DNA of 64,000 nucleotides, from NCBI GenBank assembly GCA_016214955.1, contig JACRMN010000011.1, forward strand, positions 123,897 to 187,896. Reading direction: 5' to 3'. Source of the DNA: Deltaproteobacteria bacterium (GTDB taxonomy: Bacteria > Myxococcota > Myxococcia > Myxococcales > Anaeromyxobacteraceae). The position numbers and the translations under genes are program-made. Shown here piece by piece: positions 46,844 through 58,063 of the stretch. A model generated the notes under the pieces. That model did no database searches. It saw only the letters and a list, made by a program, of their open reading frames with translations, and was not told the DNA's origin. The stretch's first letter is position 1; each line of letters begins with the position of its first letter.

Positions 46844-48843
46844 GGCCGCCGCACCACCAGGTAGAGGGCCAGCGCCAGCAGCGTCACCACGGTGTAGAGG
46901 AGCTGGAGGTGGAGCCGCCCGGTCTGCAGCCGGCGCAGGGCCTGGAAGCGGGCACCGGCCGCCTCGAAGAGTGGGTCGAAGATGCGGCGGCGCGCCGGAT
47001 CCTCCCGGACCGAGGCCAGCGAGGAGCGCCCGGGGAAGAGGCCGCGCGGCAGCACCACCCGGGAGCGCGGCGCCAGCAGCCGCGGCACCAGGCCCGAGAG
47101 CAGGAGCTGCGCATAGGAGGAGCCGGTGTACTGCATCCGCGCCGTCGGGCCGGTGAAGCCGCAGCCCCAGGTCTCGGAGCGGGCCGGCGGCCGGGCCCCC
47201 AGCAGCCGGGAGCGCCAGGCCCAGAGCAGCGCAGCGGTGGCGCCGAGGCCCAGGGCCACCGCCCGCACCGGCAGCGCCAGCTCCCGGGTCGGGCCCTGCA
47301 GCAGGCCGCGCAGCGCCTCGACCGGCTGACGGGCCACGGCGGCGATGGCCGGCGCCGCCAGCGCCAGCGCCTCGGCCGGGAAGAGGGCCAGCCCCACGCA
47401 GCCGGCGCCGAGGAGCGCCATCGGGAGCCAGCTCGACGGCCCGGGCTCCTGGGCGTGGGCGGCGCCGGCGCTGCGCGGCGAGCCCAGCAGGGCCAGCCCG
47501 GCGAGGCGGGTGAAGGCCACGGCGGCCACGGCGCCCACGAGCGCCAGGGCGGCCAGCGCCAGGGTGGCGGCCAGCGGCGTTGCCGAGATCGGGGAGCGGG
47601 CCGCCTCGAGGAGGCCCAGGTAGAGCAGCCACTCGGAGACGAAGGCGTTGAGGGGCGGCAGCGCCGAGAGGGCCACCGCCGCCAGGAGGAAGAGGCCGGC
47701 GGTGCGCGGCAGGCGCGAGAGCAGCCCGCCCATCTGCTCGATGTCGCGGGTGTGGGCGGCGTGCGCCAGCGAGCCGGCGCCGAGGAAGGCGAGCCCCTTC
47801 ATCAGGGCGTGGTTCCAGACGTGGAGGAGCGCGCCGCCGAACGAGAGGGCGGCGCCCAGCGCGGAGCCCTGGGCCGCTGCCGCCAGGCCGAGCCCGATGC
47901 CCAGCAGCACGATCCCCATGTTCTCCACGCTGGAGTAGGCCAGCGCCCGCTTCACGTCCGACTGGCCCAGCGCCAGCACGATGGCCGCGAAGGCGCCCAC
48001 CGCGCCCAGCGCCGCCAGCAGCACGCCCCAGGCGAACGGCGCCGGCGGCAGGAAGGAGAGGGTGCGCAGCAGCCCGTAGACGCCCACCTTGATCATGGCG
48101 CCCGAGAGCAGCGCCGAGACGTGGCTGGGCGCGGCCGGGTGTGCCTCGGGCAGCCAGACGTGCAGCGGCACCACGCCGGCCTTGGTGCCGAAGCCGACCA
48201 GCGCCAGGCCGAACAGCAGCGTGGCCGGGAGCCCGGCCTTGCCGGCCAGCAGCTGGAAGGCCTCGAAGTCGAGGGCGCCGGCCTCGCGCCCCAGCATCAG
48301 GAAGAGGAAGAAGAGGAAGGCGGTGCCGAGGTGGGAGGCCACCAGGTAGGTGAGGCCGGCGCGGCGCACCTCGGGGTCGTGGTGGTCGAAGACCACCAGC
48401 AGGAAGGAGGTGAGCGCCATCACCTCCCAGGCCACCAGGAAGAGCACCGCCTGCCGGGCCGCCAGCACCAGCGCGATGGAGGCCAGCAGCAGGTTGTAGA
48501 AGAGCAGGAAGGGGCCCAGCGGGCGGCCGGCCGCCGCCTTCTTCATGTAGCCGTGGCCGAAGAGCGAGGCCGGCAGCGCCAGCGCGAAGAGCGCCACGAG
48601 GAAGAAGGCCGAGAGCGGGTCGAGACCGAGCCGCACCGCTGCCAGCGGGGCGCTCCAGGAGGCCTGGAGCGCGGCGGGCGGCCCCAGCCACAGGGCCCGG
48701 ACCGCGGCGGTGAGCCCCAGCAGGCTGCCGAGGGCGGCGCTGCCGGTGCCGAGGAGGAGCGCGGTGGCGCTCTGCCGGTTGCTGAGGAGGGCCGCGAATC
48801 CGCCTGCGACCAGGATGCCGAGTGCGAGGAGAAAGAGGGACAC
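46840..48843 (-). CDS. HyfB/NuoL-like antiporter subunit, copy 2
   Basis: A 667-residue paralogue of the next gene, with the same motif order: LVAWEVMALTSFLLVV, GTKAGVVPLHVWLPEAHPAA, AYSSVENMGIVLLG, NHALMKGLAFLGAGSLAHAA, ALPPLNAFVSEWLL and WGCGFTGPTARMQYTGSSYA. Having two HyfB-type subunits in tandem, besides the HyfF-type one, gives the complex three potential proton channels. Start GTG at 48843. First gene of the complex operon; the FHA-GAF gene lies 63 bases upstream on the same strand and could be co-transcribed. Confidence 0.9.
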   Translation of the reverse strand: MSLFLLALGILVAGGFAALLSNRQSATALLLGTGSAALGSLLGLTAAVRALWLGPPAALQASWSAPLAAVRLGLDPLSAFFLVALFALALPASLFGHGYMKKAAAGRPLGPFLLFYNLLLASIALVLAARQAVLFLVAWEVMALTSFLLVVFDHHDPEVRRAGLTYLVASHLGTAFLFFLFLMLGREAGALDFEAFQLLAGKAGLPATLLFGLALVGFGTKAGVVPLHVWLPEAHPAAPSHVSALLSGAMIKVGVYGLLRTLSFLPPAPFAWGVLLAALGAVGAFAAIVLALGQSDVKRALAYSSVENMGIVLLGIGLGLAAAAQGSALGAALSFGGALLHVWNHALMKGLAFLGAGSLAHAAHTRDIEQMGGLLSRLPRTAGLFLLAAVALSALPPLNAFVSEWLLYLGLLEAARSPISATPLAATLALAALALVGAVAAVAFTRLAGLALLGSPRSAGAAHAQEPGPSSWLPMALLGAGCVGLALFPAEALALAAPAIAAVARQPVEALRGLLQGPTRELALPVRAVALGLGATAALLWAWRSRLLGARPPARSETWGCGFTGPTARMQYTGSSYAQLLLSGLVPRLLAPRSRVVLPRGLFPGRSSLASVREDPARRRIFDPLFEAAGARFQALRRLQTGRLHLQLLYTVVTLLALALYLVVRRP

Positions 48844-48906
48844 CAGGCACGCGACCCTACCGCCGCAGCGCGGTGGGGCGCAAGGAATGGGAGCCGTCGC
48901 CCGGCC

Positions 48907-50463
48907 TCAGCGGGGCGCGGCGACCAGCCGCCTGGCGCCGGCCCGGCCCGGGGGCCCCAGCTCGAAGCCCGGGCCCGCCCTCTGCGCCATCTGCGGGCCG
49001 GCCATCACCTGCCCGCGCTCGGCGCTGGCGGCAAGCCGCAGCGCCGCCTCCACCGCCGCGCCCACGGCGCGGAGCTCGGGCCGCTCGACCTCGCCGAAGT
49101 TGCCCGCCAGCACCGGCCCCACCTCGACGCCGGCACACAGCCCGAGCCGCGGCTCCGGCCGCTCGGCCTCCAGCGCCGTCACCCGGTCGCGCACCGCAGC
49201 GGCGCAGCGCAGCGCCCGCTCGCCCGCCTGCGGGTCGGTGTGCAGCAGCCCGAACACCGCCACCACGCCGCCCGTCATGCGCACGTCCACCGCCGCCCCC
49301 TCCTCGAGGAGCAGGGCGCGCACCGCCTCCTGCGCCGCCAGCACCCGGGCGGCCACCTCGTCGGGCGGCCGCGCCGCCACCAGCGCCGCCAGGTCGACGA
49401 GCGCCACCCCCAGCACCGCCGCCTCGGAGCGCAGCCCCGGGGCCAGGAGGTCGCGGTCGGCGTCGAGCCCCACCAGCGCAGCGGTGGCCCCGGGCGCCAG
49501 GTGGCGCAGGAGCCGCTGCTTCTGCTCGTCGGCGGCGCGGGTGCGGTCGGCGAGGCGGGCCCGGTCCACCGCCATGGCGGCCTGGAAGCCCACCAGCGTG
49601 GCCAGCTCCAGGTCCTCGGCGGTGAAGGGCTCGGTGTAGCTGCGGTCGAGGAGCAGCGCGCCGAGGATGCGGTTCTCCGCCCAGATGGGCGCGCACATGC
49701 AGGAGCGGATGCCCTGGGAGATGACCGACTGGCTCTGGGAGAAGCGCTGGTCCTGCTGGGCGTCGAAGGTGAGGATGCCGGCCCGGGCCCTCAGCGCCGC
49801 CTGCACCACCGTGGCGCTGACCCGCGGCTCGGCGCCGGCCGGCTCCACCGCGTGCGGCACCATCTCGCCGCGCTCGTCGAGGAGCAGGACGCTGGCCGCC
49901 TCGGCGCCCACCGAGGCCGAGAGGGTGCGGAGGATGAGCCGCAGCGTCTCGTCGAGCGAGGTGTTGGAGGTGGAGATTCGCCCGATCTCGTTGATGACCT
50001 GGATCTGGCGGCGGGCCGAGACGGTGATGTCGCTGGGGCCGCGCCGCGGCATGGGGAGCACCACGCCGGGGCGCTCGGAGGGCGCCGCCGCCGGCTGCTG
50101 CCGGCCCACCAGGTCGGCCAGGTAGCGGATGACGGTGCTCTCGCCCTGGATGATGGCCCGCGGCTCGGCCACCTCCCCGCCGGCGCGCAGCTCGGCCTCC
50201 GTCTTGCCGAAGCGCAGCCGCATGCCGGCGCGCACCGAGGTCTCGTGGACGCGCTCGCCGTCCACGAAGGTGCCGTTGCGGCTGTCGAGGTCCACCACCC
50301 ACAGGTCGCCGCCGCGCCGCTCGAAGAGCGCGTGCATCGAGCTGATCCAGGGATCGGCGATCTGGACGTGGCACTCGGCCGAGCGGCCGACGACGGTGGG
50401 CACGTCGGGGAGGAAGTACACCGTCCCGCCGCAGATCCCGTTCACCACGAACAGCTCGGCCAA
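48907..50463 (-). CDS. FHA-GAF-adenylate-cyclase-like signalling protein
   Basis: 518 residues in three parts. FHA domain about 5-95 (VVGRSAECHVQIADPWISSM, LDSRNGTFVDGERV), which binds phosphothreonine. GAF domain about 155-310 (DETLRLILRTLSASVGAEAA, SCMCAPIWAENRILGALLLD). A class III nucleotide-cyclase-like domain about 340-505: VALVDLAALVAARP keeps one metal Asp, but the second Asp of the usual GDGxxAxFG motif is Gly (TGGVVAVFG, near 398), so catalysis is doubtful. Start is TTG at 50463. It is divergent from a Ser/Thr kinase, a plausible source of the phosphothreonine read by FHA. Confidence 0.85.
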   Translation of the reverse strand: MAELFVVNGICGGTVYFLPDVPTVVGRSAECHVQIADPWISSMHALFERRGGDLWVVDLDSRNGTFVDGERVHETSVRAGMRLRFGKTEAELRAGGEVAEPRAIIQGESTVIRYLADLVGRQQPAAAPSERPGVVLPMPRRGPSDITVSARRQIQVINEIGRISTSNTSLDETLRLILRTLSASVGAEAASVLLLDERGEMVPHAVEPAGAEPRVSATVVQAALRARAGILTFDAQQDQRFSQSQSVISQGIRSCMCAPIWAENRILGALLLDRSYTEPFTAEDLELATLVGFQAAMAVDRARLADRTRAADEQKQRLLRHLAPGATAALVGLDADRDLLAPGLRSEAAVLGVALVDLAALVAARPPDEVAARVLAAQEAVRALLLEEGAAVDVRMTGGVVAVFGLLHTDPQAGERALRCAAAVRDRVTALEAERPEPRLGLCAGVEVGPVLAGNFGEVERPELRAVGAAVEAALRLAASAERGQVMAGPQMAQRAGPGFELGPPGRAGARRLVAAPR

Positions 50464-50474
50464 GTTCGTTCCCC

Positions 50475-50516
50475 GAATTGGGTGCTGCGCCGGAGGGATG
50501 ATAGCCTATCCAATTC
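50475..50516. promoter_or_regulatory. Inverted repeat GAATTGG-N28-CCAATTC in the divergent intergenic region
   Basis: The 7-bp arms lie at 50475-50481 and 50510-50516, each exactly 11 bases from the start codon of its gene (TTG at 50463 reverse, ATG at 50528 forward). A smaller GATAG-C-CTATC palindrome sits at 50500-50510. It may hold paired promoter elements or an operator for the FHA-GAF gene and the kinase gene. Confidence 0.45.
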
Positions 50517-50527
50517 TGGAGCGGCGG

Positions 50528-52018
<1,491 letters not shown>

Positions 52019-52045
52019 CCCGCCGCGCCCGGCGGCCAGGAGCAC

Positions 52046-53071
52046 ATGAAGCCGCTCGCCGCCGCCCTCCTCCTCGCCCTCCCGGCATTCGTCGCTGCCC
52101 AGAAGCAGGCGCCCCCCGCGAAGCCCGCGGCCACCCCCAAGCCCACCGGCATCGCCCCGCCGGCGCGCGCGACGTCGCCGGCCGATCCCACAGAGCAGGC
52201 CCGCGCCAACTTCCGCAGGGGCACCGAGCTGTACCGGGAGGCCCGTTACCGGGAGGCCATCGCCGAGTTCCAGGAGGCGATGCGCCTCAGGCCCCACGGC
52301 GTCATCCACTTCAACCTGGCCCAGTGCCACGAGCGGCTCGGCGACCTGCCGGCGGCGCTGCAGGCCTACCACGAGTACCTGCGGGCGGTGCCCAACGCCG
52401 AGGACCGCGCCACCGTCCTCTCGGCCATGGCCAACCTGGAGGCGCGGCTCGCCGCCACCGGCGTGCAGCAGCTCCTCGTCTACACCGACCCGTCGAGCGC
52501 CGAGGTGCTGGTGAACGGCCAGTCGCGCGGCCGCACGCCGCTGGCGCTGGTGCTGCCGCACGGCAGCTACACCCTCACGCTGGTGAAGGCGGGGTACCGC
52601 ACCGTCACGCGCCAGGCGGTGCTCTCGCCGCGGGCCTCGGTGGAGATCGACGTGGTGCTTCCCAGGCTGCAGCCCGGCGAGGTGGCGGCGGTGCCGCCGT
52701 CGCTCGGCGGCGGGGGCCAGTTGCCCGGAGCCTCGACCCCGACCCCGCCCTCGACCGCGACCCCGACCGCGCCGCCCACCGCGACCGCGCCCCAGCCGCC
52801 TCCGCCGCGGCCCGGCCCGAAGCCGCGCCTCTGGACCTGGGTGGCGGCCGGCGCCTCGGTGGCCGCCCTCGGGGCCGGCGTCTACTACGGCTCGGCCGCC
52901 AGGAAGGCGCAGGACGAGCTGCGCGACGGCACGGTGCGCAGCTCCGCCGACGCCCAGAGGCTCCGGAGCGATGCCGAGTCGAAGGCGCGGAGCGCCAACA
53001 TCCTCTACGGCGTCGGGGCCGCGGCCGGCGTGGGCGCGGGCGCCCTCTTCTTCCTGGAAGGAAAGTTCTGA
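52046..53071 (+). CDS. TPR and PEGA domain protein
   Basis: A 341-residue exported protein. MKPLAAALLLALPAFVAAQK is a signal peptide. TPR-like helices follow (ARANFRRGTELYREARYREA, FNLAQCHERLGDLPAALQAY), then a PEGA domain (LLVYTDPSSAEVLVNGQSRG and HGSYTLTLVKAGYRTVTRQ), a Pro/Thr linker built from hexamer repeats, and a membrane helix near 260 (WTWVAAGASVAALGAGVYYG). Such PEGA/TPR proteins are common beside Ser/Thr kinases in myxobacteria and are thought to act at the envelope. Starts 27 bases after the kinase gene. Confidence 0.85.
   Translation: MKPLAAALLLALPAFVAAQKQAPPAKPAATPKPTGIAPPARATSPADPTEQARANFRRGTELYREARYREAIAEFQEAMRLRPHGVIHFNLAQCHERLGDLPAALQAYHEYLRAVPNAEDRATVLSAMANLEARLAATGVQQLLVYTDPSSAEVLVNGQSRGRTPLALVLPHGSYTLTLVKAGYRTVTRQAVLSPRASVEIDVVLPRLQPGEVAAVPPSLGGGGQLPGASTPTPPSTATPTAPPTATAPQPPPPRPGPKPRLWTWVAAGASVAALGAGVYYGSAARKAQDELRDGTVRSSADAQRLRSDAESKARSANILYGVGAAAGVGAGALFFLEGKF
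52732..52791 (+). repeat. Hexamer tail, copy E, in frame inside the PEGA gene
   Basis: CCGACC/CGACCG-type hexamers without the palindromic core, read as a Thr-Pro/Ala linker (STPTPPSTATPTAPPTATA). Only 0.9 kb from copy D. Confidence 0.7.
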
Positions 53072-55401
53072 TGCGCCGCCTGGCCCTCGCCGTGCTCCTC
53101 GCGCTCGCCGGCACCGCCTGCTCGGTGAAGACCGAGGGCGCGGCCTGCACCATCGAAGGCGAGAGCAACTGCCCTGCGGGGCAGGCCTGCGGGTACGACG
53201 GCAAGTGCAGCGAGGAGGCGGCGGGGTGCGGGACCATCTGCACGCAGCACTCGTGCAGCGGCCAGACGCTGCGCCGCTGCGAGCCGACGAGCGCGGTGTG
53301 CGCTGCTCTGCAGCAGAATGGGACCACCTGCGAAGCCAGCCAGGCCTGTGACGCCACCGCCGGCGCCTGCGTCTGCCGCGACAACGCCTGCACGGCGAGC
53401 AGCGGGCTCGCCACCTGCGACGCGGGCGGCAACCTCGTCACCTGCATGACGGAGAGCTCCACCCAGTGCAGGCTCGTGGATACCTCGGCCCCCTGCGGAG
53501 CCGGGTCGACCTGCCTTGGCTCTGCGGGCGGGGCCGCCTGCGTGTCGCTGGCCATCGAACTGCCGGCGGCCAACGCGCGCGTGGGCGGGCCCTCGGCGCC
53601 GAGCATCGCCGTCGAGGCCGCGTACACGGCGAGCAGCGCCAGCTTCAGCCGACCCGCAACCATCGAGCTGCTGGCAGACGGAAGTGCGCGCGGCACGCTG
53701 AGCTGGAATGAGTCGATCAGTCGCTACACGGGCACCTACGCGCCCCAGGCCGGCCTCGAGCAGAGCGTCGACCTGACCGTCCGGCTGGTGGCCGGCTCGG
53801 CGACCGCGGTGAGCCCCGCACGCCCGGTCGACGTCGATACCCTCGCACCGCGCGTGGGGACGCTCACGGCGAGCTGCACCCCCTCGCCCTGCCCGCGCGA
53901 CGGCGTCCTCGACGTGAGCGTCACCGTGACGGAGAGCCACCCCGGCCCGGTGACGGCCTCTCTCGACCTCGACGGGACCAAGAAGGTCCCCCTCGTCGGC
54001 GCCGCCGGCAGCTACTCTGGCCACCTCGCCCTCGCCGACTGGCCCTTCCCGCACTTCACCCAGCCCCTCGTGGTCCACGTGCACGCTGAGGACGAGCCGG
54101 GCAACGTCACCCCGCCAGCGCAGGAGGGAAGCGTATCGGTGCCCGACGGCATCACCCGGGCGCGCCTGGCCTACCCCTCCGGCGGCACCGACCCGGTGAC
54201 CTCACCGGCCATCCTGTCGAACGGCAACGCCATCGTGGGCATCGGAGTGCCCGGCACCAGCGCCACCGATCAACTCCGCGCCGTCGCCCCCGACGGCAGC
54301 GAGACATGGAAGCGGACTCTCTCCGTGAACACGGGCCTGGGGCGCGCGGTGACCGCCGCGCCGGCCGCGGGCGAACACCAGCTGTTCGTCGCCAGCGATG
54401 ACGGACGATTGTACCAAGTCACGCCCTCGGGGACCGTGGTCGGATTCCAGCCCGGCGACACTGATCTCGGAACCAATACTGGCGCGATGTTCACCCCTTG
54501 GCTATCGAGCCCGGGGACGACCACGACGGTCGACCATGGATTCTCTGCTGGTGAAGCCGCGCAGCTTTGGCAGTACTGGTCGAGTGGACGCAGGGGGCAG
54601 TCGACGCTGACAGACCGTACGAACGCGAGCGGCATCTGGGCCGGAGCAGTCACGGTCCTGGCGACGAATGCAGTCGCGCCTTCCGCGACCCTGCGTCGCT
54701 TCAACGATCCGCAGGGAACGAACCCGGCGGAGACCGGAACCCTGGCCCTCGTGGATGCCGCCTCTACCGCCTGCGACAAGGTCTCGGTGCCGCTGGCCGC
54801 CGACTCCGCCACCACCGCGCTGGTCGCCTGCGACAACCGCCAGCTTCACCGCGTCGACGTCTCGGCCGCCACGCTGGCGGGAGGCTACCTGCTCCAACTC
54901 CCCGGCGCCCCCTCCGGCTCGCCGGTGGTGCTCCCCGGCGGCGACGTCCTGGTGCCGCTGGCCACCGGCGAGATCGCGCGCGTGATCGCGCCGGCCACCG
55001 CGCCCGAGCTCGCCACCTTCGCCGCCCTGGCTGCCGGCGAGATCCCGCGCGGCCTGGCCATCGCGGCCGCCAACGGCCCCATCGCCCCCGCGACCGTCTA
55101 CGTCACCACCGGCAACGGGAAGCTCTACGCCTTCATCGTGGGCCAGGACCCGAGGACCCCGGCGACCGACCTCTGGCCGGCGGCGGCCATCGCCACGAGC
55201 GCCCTCGACTTCCCCACCATCGCCCCTGTGCCGTCCGGCGCGCCCGCCGGAACCCTGCCGACGCTGCTCGTGGGCTCGGCCGACGGCAGGCTGCTCCGCG
55301 TGGTGGTGGACGCGCCCCTCGACGCCGCCGCTCCCTGGCCCAAGGCCCACCACGACGTGCGCAACACCGGGAACTCCGCGACGCCGGTGAACGGACCGTG
55401 A
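53071..55401 (+). CDS. Large lipoprotein: Cys-rich region plus PQQ-like beta-propeller
   Basis: 776 residues. MRRLALAVLLALAGTACSVK is a lipoprotein signal with Cys at residue 17. Residues about 20-160 are Cys-rich (over 20 Cys; GYDGKCSEEAAGCGTICTQH). A beta-rich middle part about 170-360 looks like Ig-like repeats. From about 370 on, repeated blocks such as RAVAPDGSETWKRTL, LFVASDDGRLYQVTPSGTVV and VYVTTGNGKLYAFIVG are the signature of PQQ/beta-propeller-like folds. It ends WPKAHHDVRNTGNS, a motif often closing such proteins. ATG at 53071 overlaps the PEGA gene stop by 1 nt. Confidence 0.8.
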   Translation: MRRLALAVLLALAGTACSVKTEGAACTIEGESNCPAGQACGYDGKCSEEAAGCGTICTQHSCSGQTLRRCEPTSAVCAALQQNGTTCEASQACDATAGACVCRDNACTASSGLATCDAGGNLVTCMTESSTQCRLVDTSAPCGAGSTCLGSAGGAACVSLAIELPAANARVGGPSAPSIAVEAAYTASSASFSRPATIELLADGSARGTLSWNESISRYTGTYAPQAGLEQSVDLTVRLVAGSATAVSPARPVDVDTLAPRVGTLTASCTPSPCPRDGVLDVSVTVTESHPGPVTASLDLDGTKKVPLVGAAGSYSGHLALADWPFPHFTQPLVVHVHAEDEPGNVTPPAQEGSVSVPDGITRARLAYPSGGTDPVTSPAILSNGNAIVGIGVPGTSATDQLRAVAPDGSETWKRTLSVNTGLGRAVTAAPAAGEHQLFVASDDGRLYQVTPSGTVVGFQPGDTDLGTNTGAMFTPWLSSPGTTTTVDHGFSAGEAAQLWQYWSSGRRGQSTLTDRTNASGIWAGAVTVLATNAVAPSATLRRFNDPQGTNPAETGTLALVDAASTACDKVSVPLAADSATTALVACDNRQLHRVDVSAATLAGGYLLQLPGAPSGSPVVLPGGDVLVPLATGEIARVIAPATAPELATFAALAAGEIPRGLAIAAANGPIAPATVYVTTGNGKLYAFIVGQDPRTPATDLWPAAAIATSALDFPTIAPVPSGAPAGTLPTLLVGSADGRLLRVVVDAPLDAAAPWPKAHHDVRNTGNSATPVNGP

Positions 55402-55575
55402 AGTAGCCTCCCGCACCCGATTGCCTTCCCGCGCCACGAGGTGCCACGGCCGGGTGCGACGACGTGGACTCACCTCGGTCCCCCGGCCGCGAAATCGCTG
55501 CGCGGTCGCGCCGACCCCGGGGGGCCCGAGGTCACCCCTTCTCATCGCGCCCGGGCCTTGCCACCATGTTGCCCG

Positions 55576-56028
55576 ATGAGCTGGCCGCTGCTCCTCTCCC
55601 TCTCCGTCGTCCTCGCCGCGCCCCAGGGCTGGCAGCTCGTCGTGGCCACCGGGGGCGGCGCCGGCGGCCGCGGCAAGGGCGGCATCGAGCTGCGCAGCAC
55701 CGGCGAGCTCTTCGTGCGCCCCTACGTCGGCGCGCCCTGCGAGTTCCGGGTGAGCGCCGAGGAGATGGCGCGCGTCCGCGAGGCGGTGGAGGCGGCGCGC
55801 CCCTCCAGCTGGCGCGCCCGCTACGTGCTGGCCAGCAACCCCAGCGGCGCCGGCGACCAGTACGCCACGCTCCTCTTCCTCACCGCGGCGCGGGGGCGGA
55901 TCGAGGAGCAGTGGGGAACCGGCTGGTTCGACGACGCGAGGAAGCTGGCGCCGATGGACGCGCAGCGGCTGGCGGCGACGGGGCTCGCCTTGATGAAGAG
56001 CCACGCCTGCAAGCCGCGCCGCTCGTAG
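55576..56028 (+). CDS. Secreted small protein of unknown function
   Basis: 150 residues. MSWPLLLSLSVVLAAPQG is a signal peptide. The mature domain reads WQLVVATGGGAGGRGKGGIE, then GELFVRPYVGAPCEFRVSAEEMARVREAVE, ending with ALMKSHACKPRRS; two Cys could pair. The layout resembles small secreted proteins that carry a strand/helix unit after a signal peptide, but I recognise no family. ATG at 55576 is preferred as it gives the signal peptide. No partner genes are obvious. Confidence 0.7.
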   Translation: MSWPLLLSLSVVLAAPQGWQLVVATGGGAGGRGKGGIELRSTGELFVRPYVGAPCEFRVSAEEMARVREAVEAARPSSWRARYVLASNPSGAGDQYATLLFLTAARGRIEEQWGTGWFDDARKLAPMDAQRLAATGLALMKSHACKPRRS

Positions 56029-56126
56029 CGGCACCGCCCAGGCGTTGGCCTCGCGGGCCGTCACCCCCGAAGGGTCCCCCCCGGGATGTTTCGGTTTCAT
56101 GAAGCCTTCGTCGCGAAAATGCGCAA

Positions 56127-56154
56127 TTGCCAAACTCCGGGCGGTGGTTACGTA
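56127..56154 (+). promoter_or_regulatory. Weak candidate promoter for ftsH
   Basis: TTGCCA (56127-56132) and TACGTA (56149-56154) are 16 bases apart in a locally AT-richer patch (about 56090-56155), about 50 bases before the ftsH ATG. The -10 match is poor. Confidence 0.25.
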
Positions 56155-56201
56155 GAAGCCAGCGGGGCGCAGGCGCGCCGCCGGCCCCGCCCGGAGACCT
56201 C

Positions 56202-58037
56202 ATGAACAAGAAGACCCGCTTCAACCTCTTCTACGCGCTGCTGGCCGTGCTCGGCGTCCTCGCCGTCCAGGACCTCTTCGCCCGCTCCCAGGCCGTCGCC
56301 ACCATCCCCTACAGCCAGTTCCAGACCCTGGTGCGCCAGGGCGACGTGGAGAAGGTGGTCATCGGACCCGACCGCATCGAGGGGAGCCTGAAGAAGCCTC
56401 TCGAGGGGAAGAGCCGCTTCGTCACCACCCGCGTGGATCCCGACATCTCGAAGGAGCTGGACGCGGCCGGCGTCACCTACGCCGGCCGGCTGGAGAGCAA
56501 CCTCGTCCCCATGCTCCTCTCCTGGATCCTCCCGGTGCTCTTCTTCTTCGGCATCTGGATGGTGCTGGCCAGGCGCTTCCAGGGGGCTGGAGGCCCCGGC
56601 GGCGGCCTGATGGCCATCGGCAAGTCGAAGGCCAAGGTCTACGTGGAGACCGACACCCGCACCACCTTCGCCGACGTGGCCGGGGTGGACGAGGCCAAGG
56701 CCGAGCTCGCCGAGATCGTCGCCTTCCTCAAGGACCCGAGGTCGTTCGGCCGCCTCGGCGCCCGCATGCCCAAGGGCGTGCTGCTGGTGGGCCCGCCCGG
56801 CACCGGCAAGACGCTGCTCGCCAAGGCGGTGGCCGGCGAGGCCAGCGTGCCCTTCTTCTCCATCTCCGGCTCCGAGTTCGTGGAGATGTTCGTGGGCGTG
56901 GGCGCCGCCCGGGTCCGCGACCTCTTCGAGCAGGCGCGCAAGAAGGCGCCGGCCATCATCTTCATCGACGAGCTCGACGCCCTGGGCCGGGCCCGCAACG
57001 GCGTGGCCGGGATGTCGGGCGGCCACGACGAGAAGGAGCAGACCCTGAACCAGCTCCTGGTGGAGCTGGACGGCTTCGACGCCCAGAGCGGCCTGGTGCT
57101 GCTGGCCGCCACCAACCGGCCCGAGGTGCTGGACCCGGCGCTGCTCCGCGCCGGCCGCTTCGACAGGCAGGTGCTCGTCGATCGCCCCGACAGGCTGGGC
57201 CGCGTCCAGATCCTCGAGGTCCACGCCCGCAAGGTCCAGCTCGCCCCCGAGGTGAAGCTCGAGGAGGTGGCGGCCCTCACTCCCGGCTTCACCGGCGCCG
57301 ACCTCGCCAACCTGGTGAACGAGGCGGCCCTGGCCGCCACCCGGCGCGGCGCCGAGGCCACCGCCGTCACCCTGGCCGACTTCAACGCCGCCATCGAGCG
57401 CATCGTCGCCGGCCTGGAGCGCAAGAACCGGCTCCTCAACCCCAAGGAGCGCGAGGTGGTGGCCCACCACGAGCTGGGCCACGCGCTGGTGGCCGCGGCC
57501 CTGGCCGGCGCCGACCCGGTCCACAAGATCTCCATCATCCCCCGCGGCATCGGCGCGCTGGGCTACACCATCCAGCGCCCCACCGAGGACCGCTTCCTCA
57601 TGACCCGCGAGGAGCTGCTCACCAAGATGGCGGTGCTGATGGGCGGCCGGGCAGCCGAGCACCTGGTCTTCGGCCACCTCTCCACCGGTGCCGCCGACGA
57701 CATCTCCCGCGCCACCGACATCGCCCGCTCCATGGTGACCCGCTTCGGCATGGGGCCCCGGCTCGGGCCGGTGACCTACGAGTCCGACCCGGGCGGCTTC
57801 CTCGGGGGCATGGCCGGCCCGCGGCGGCTCTACGCCGAGGAGACGGCCCGCGAGATCGACATGGCGGTGCGCGAGCTCACCGACGGCGCCTTCCAGCGGG
57901 CCCGCCAGCTCCTGGTGCAGAACCGCGAGCTCCTGGCCGAGGGCGCGCGCCGGCTGCTGGAGCGCGAGACCCTCTCCGACGGCGAGCTGGCCGAGGTGCT
58001 GGGCCAGGTGCGCCGCGAGGTGCCGCGGGCGGCCTGA
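56202..58037 (+). CDS. ftsH: ATP-dependent zinc metalloprotease FtsH
   Basis: A membrane-anchored AAA+ protease that degrades unassembled or misfolded membrane proteins. The 611-residue protein has two membrane helices (about 8-26 and 108-128) around a periplasmic domain, the AAA module (Walker [14 protein letters not shown], Walker [39 protein letters not shown]) and the peptidase motif HHELGHALV (HExxH; the usual HEAGH is HELGH here) with the third ligand Asp in [12 protein letters not shown]. It starts [14 protein letters not shown] at 56202. Single gene; convergent with the histidine kinase. Confidence 0.95.
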   Translation: MNKKTRFNLFYALLAVLGVLAVQDLFARSQAVATIPYSQFQTLVRQGDVEKVVIGPDRIEGSLKKPLEGKSRFVTTRVDPDISKELDAAGVTYAGRLESNLVPMLLSWILPVLFFFGIWMVLARRFQGAGGPGGGLMAIGKSKAKVYVETDTRTTFADVAGVDEAKAELAEIVAFLKDPRSFGRLGARMPKGVLLVGPPGTGKTLLAKAVAGEASVPFFSISGSEFVEMFVGVGAARVRDLFEQARKKAPAIIFIDELDALGRARNGVAGMSGGHDEKEQTLNQLLVELDGFDAQSGLVLLAATNRPEVLDPALLRAGRFDRQVLVDRPDRLGRVQILEVHARKVQLAPEVKLEEVAALTPGFTGADLANLVNEAALAATRRGAEATAVTLADFNAAIERIVAGLERKNRLLNPKEREVVAHHELGHALVAAALAGADPVHKISIIPRGIGALGYTIQRPTEDRFLMTREELLTKMAVLMGGRAAEHLVFGHLSTGAADDISRATDIARSMVTRFGMGPRLGPVTYESDPGGFLGGMAGPRRLYAEETAREIDMAVRELTDGAFQRARQLLVQNRELLAEGARRLLERETLSDGELAEVLGQVRREVPRAA

Positions 58038-58063
58038 CGCGCGGGCGCCACTCCAGCGGGTGC

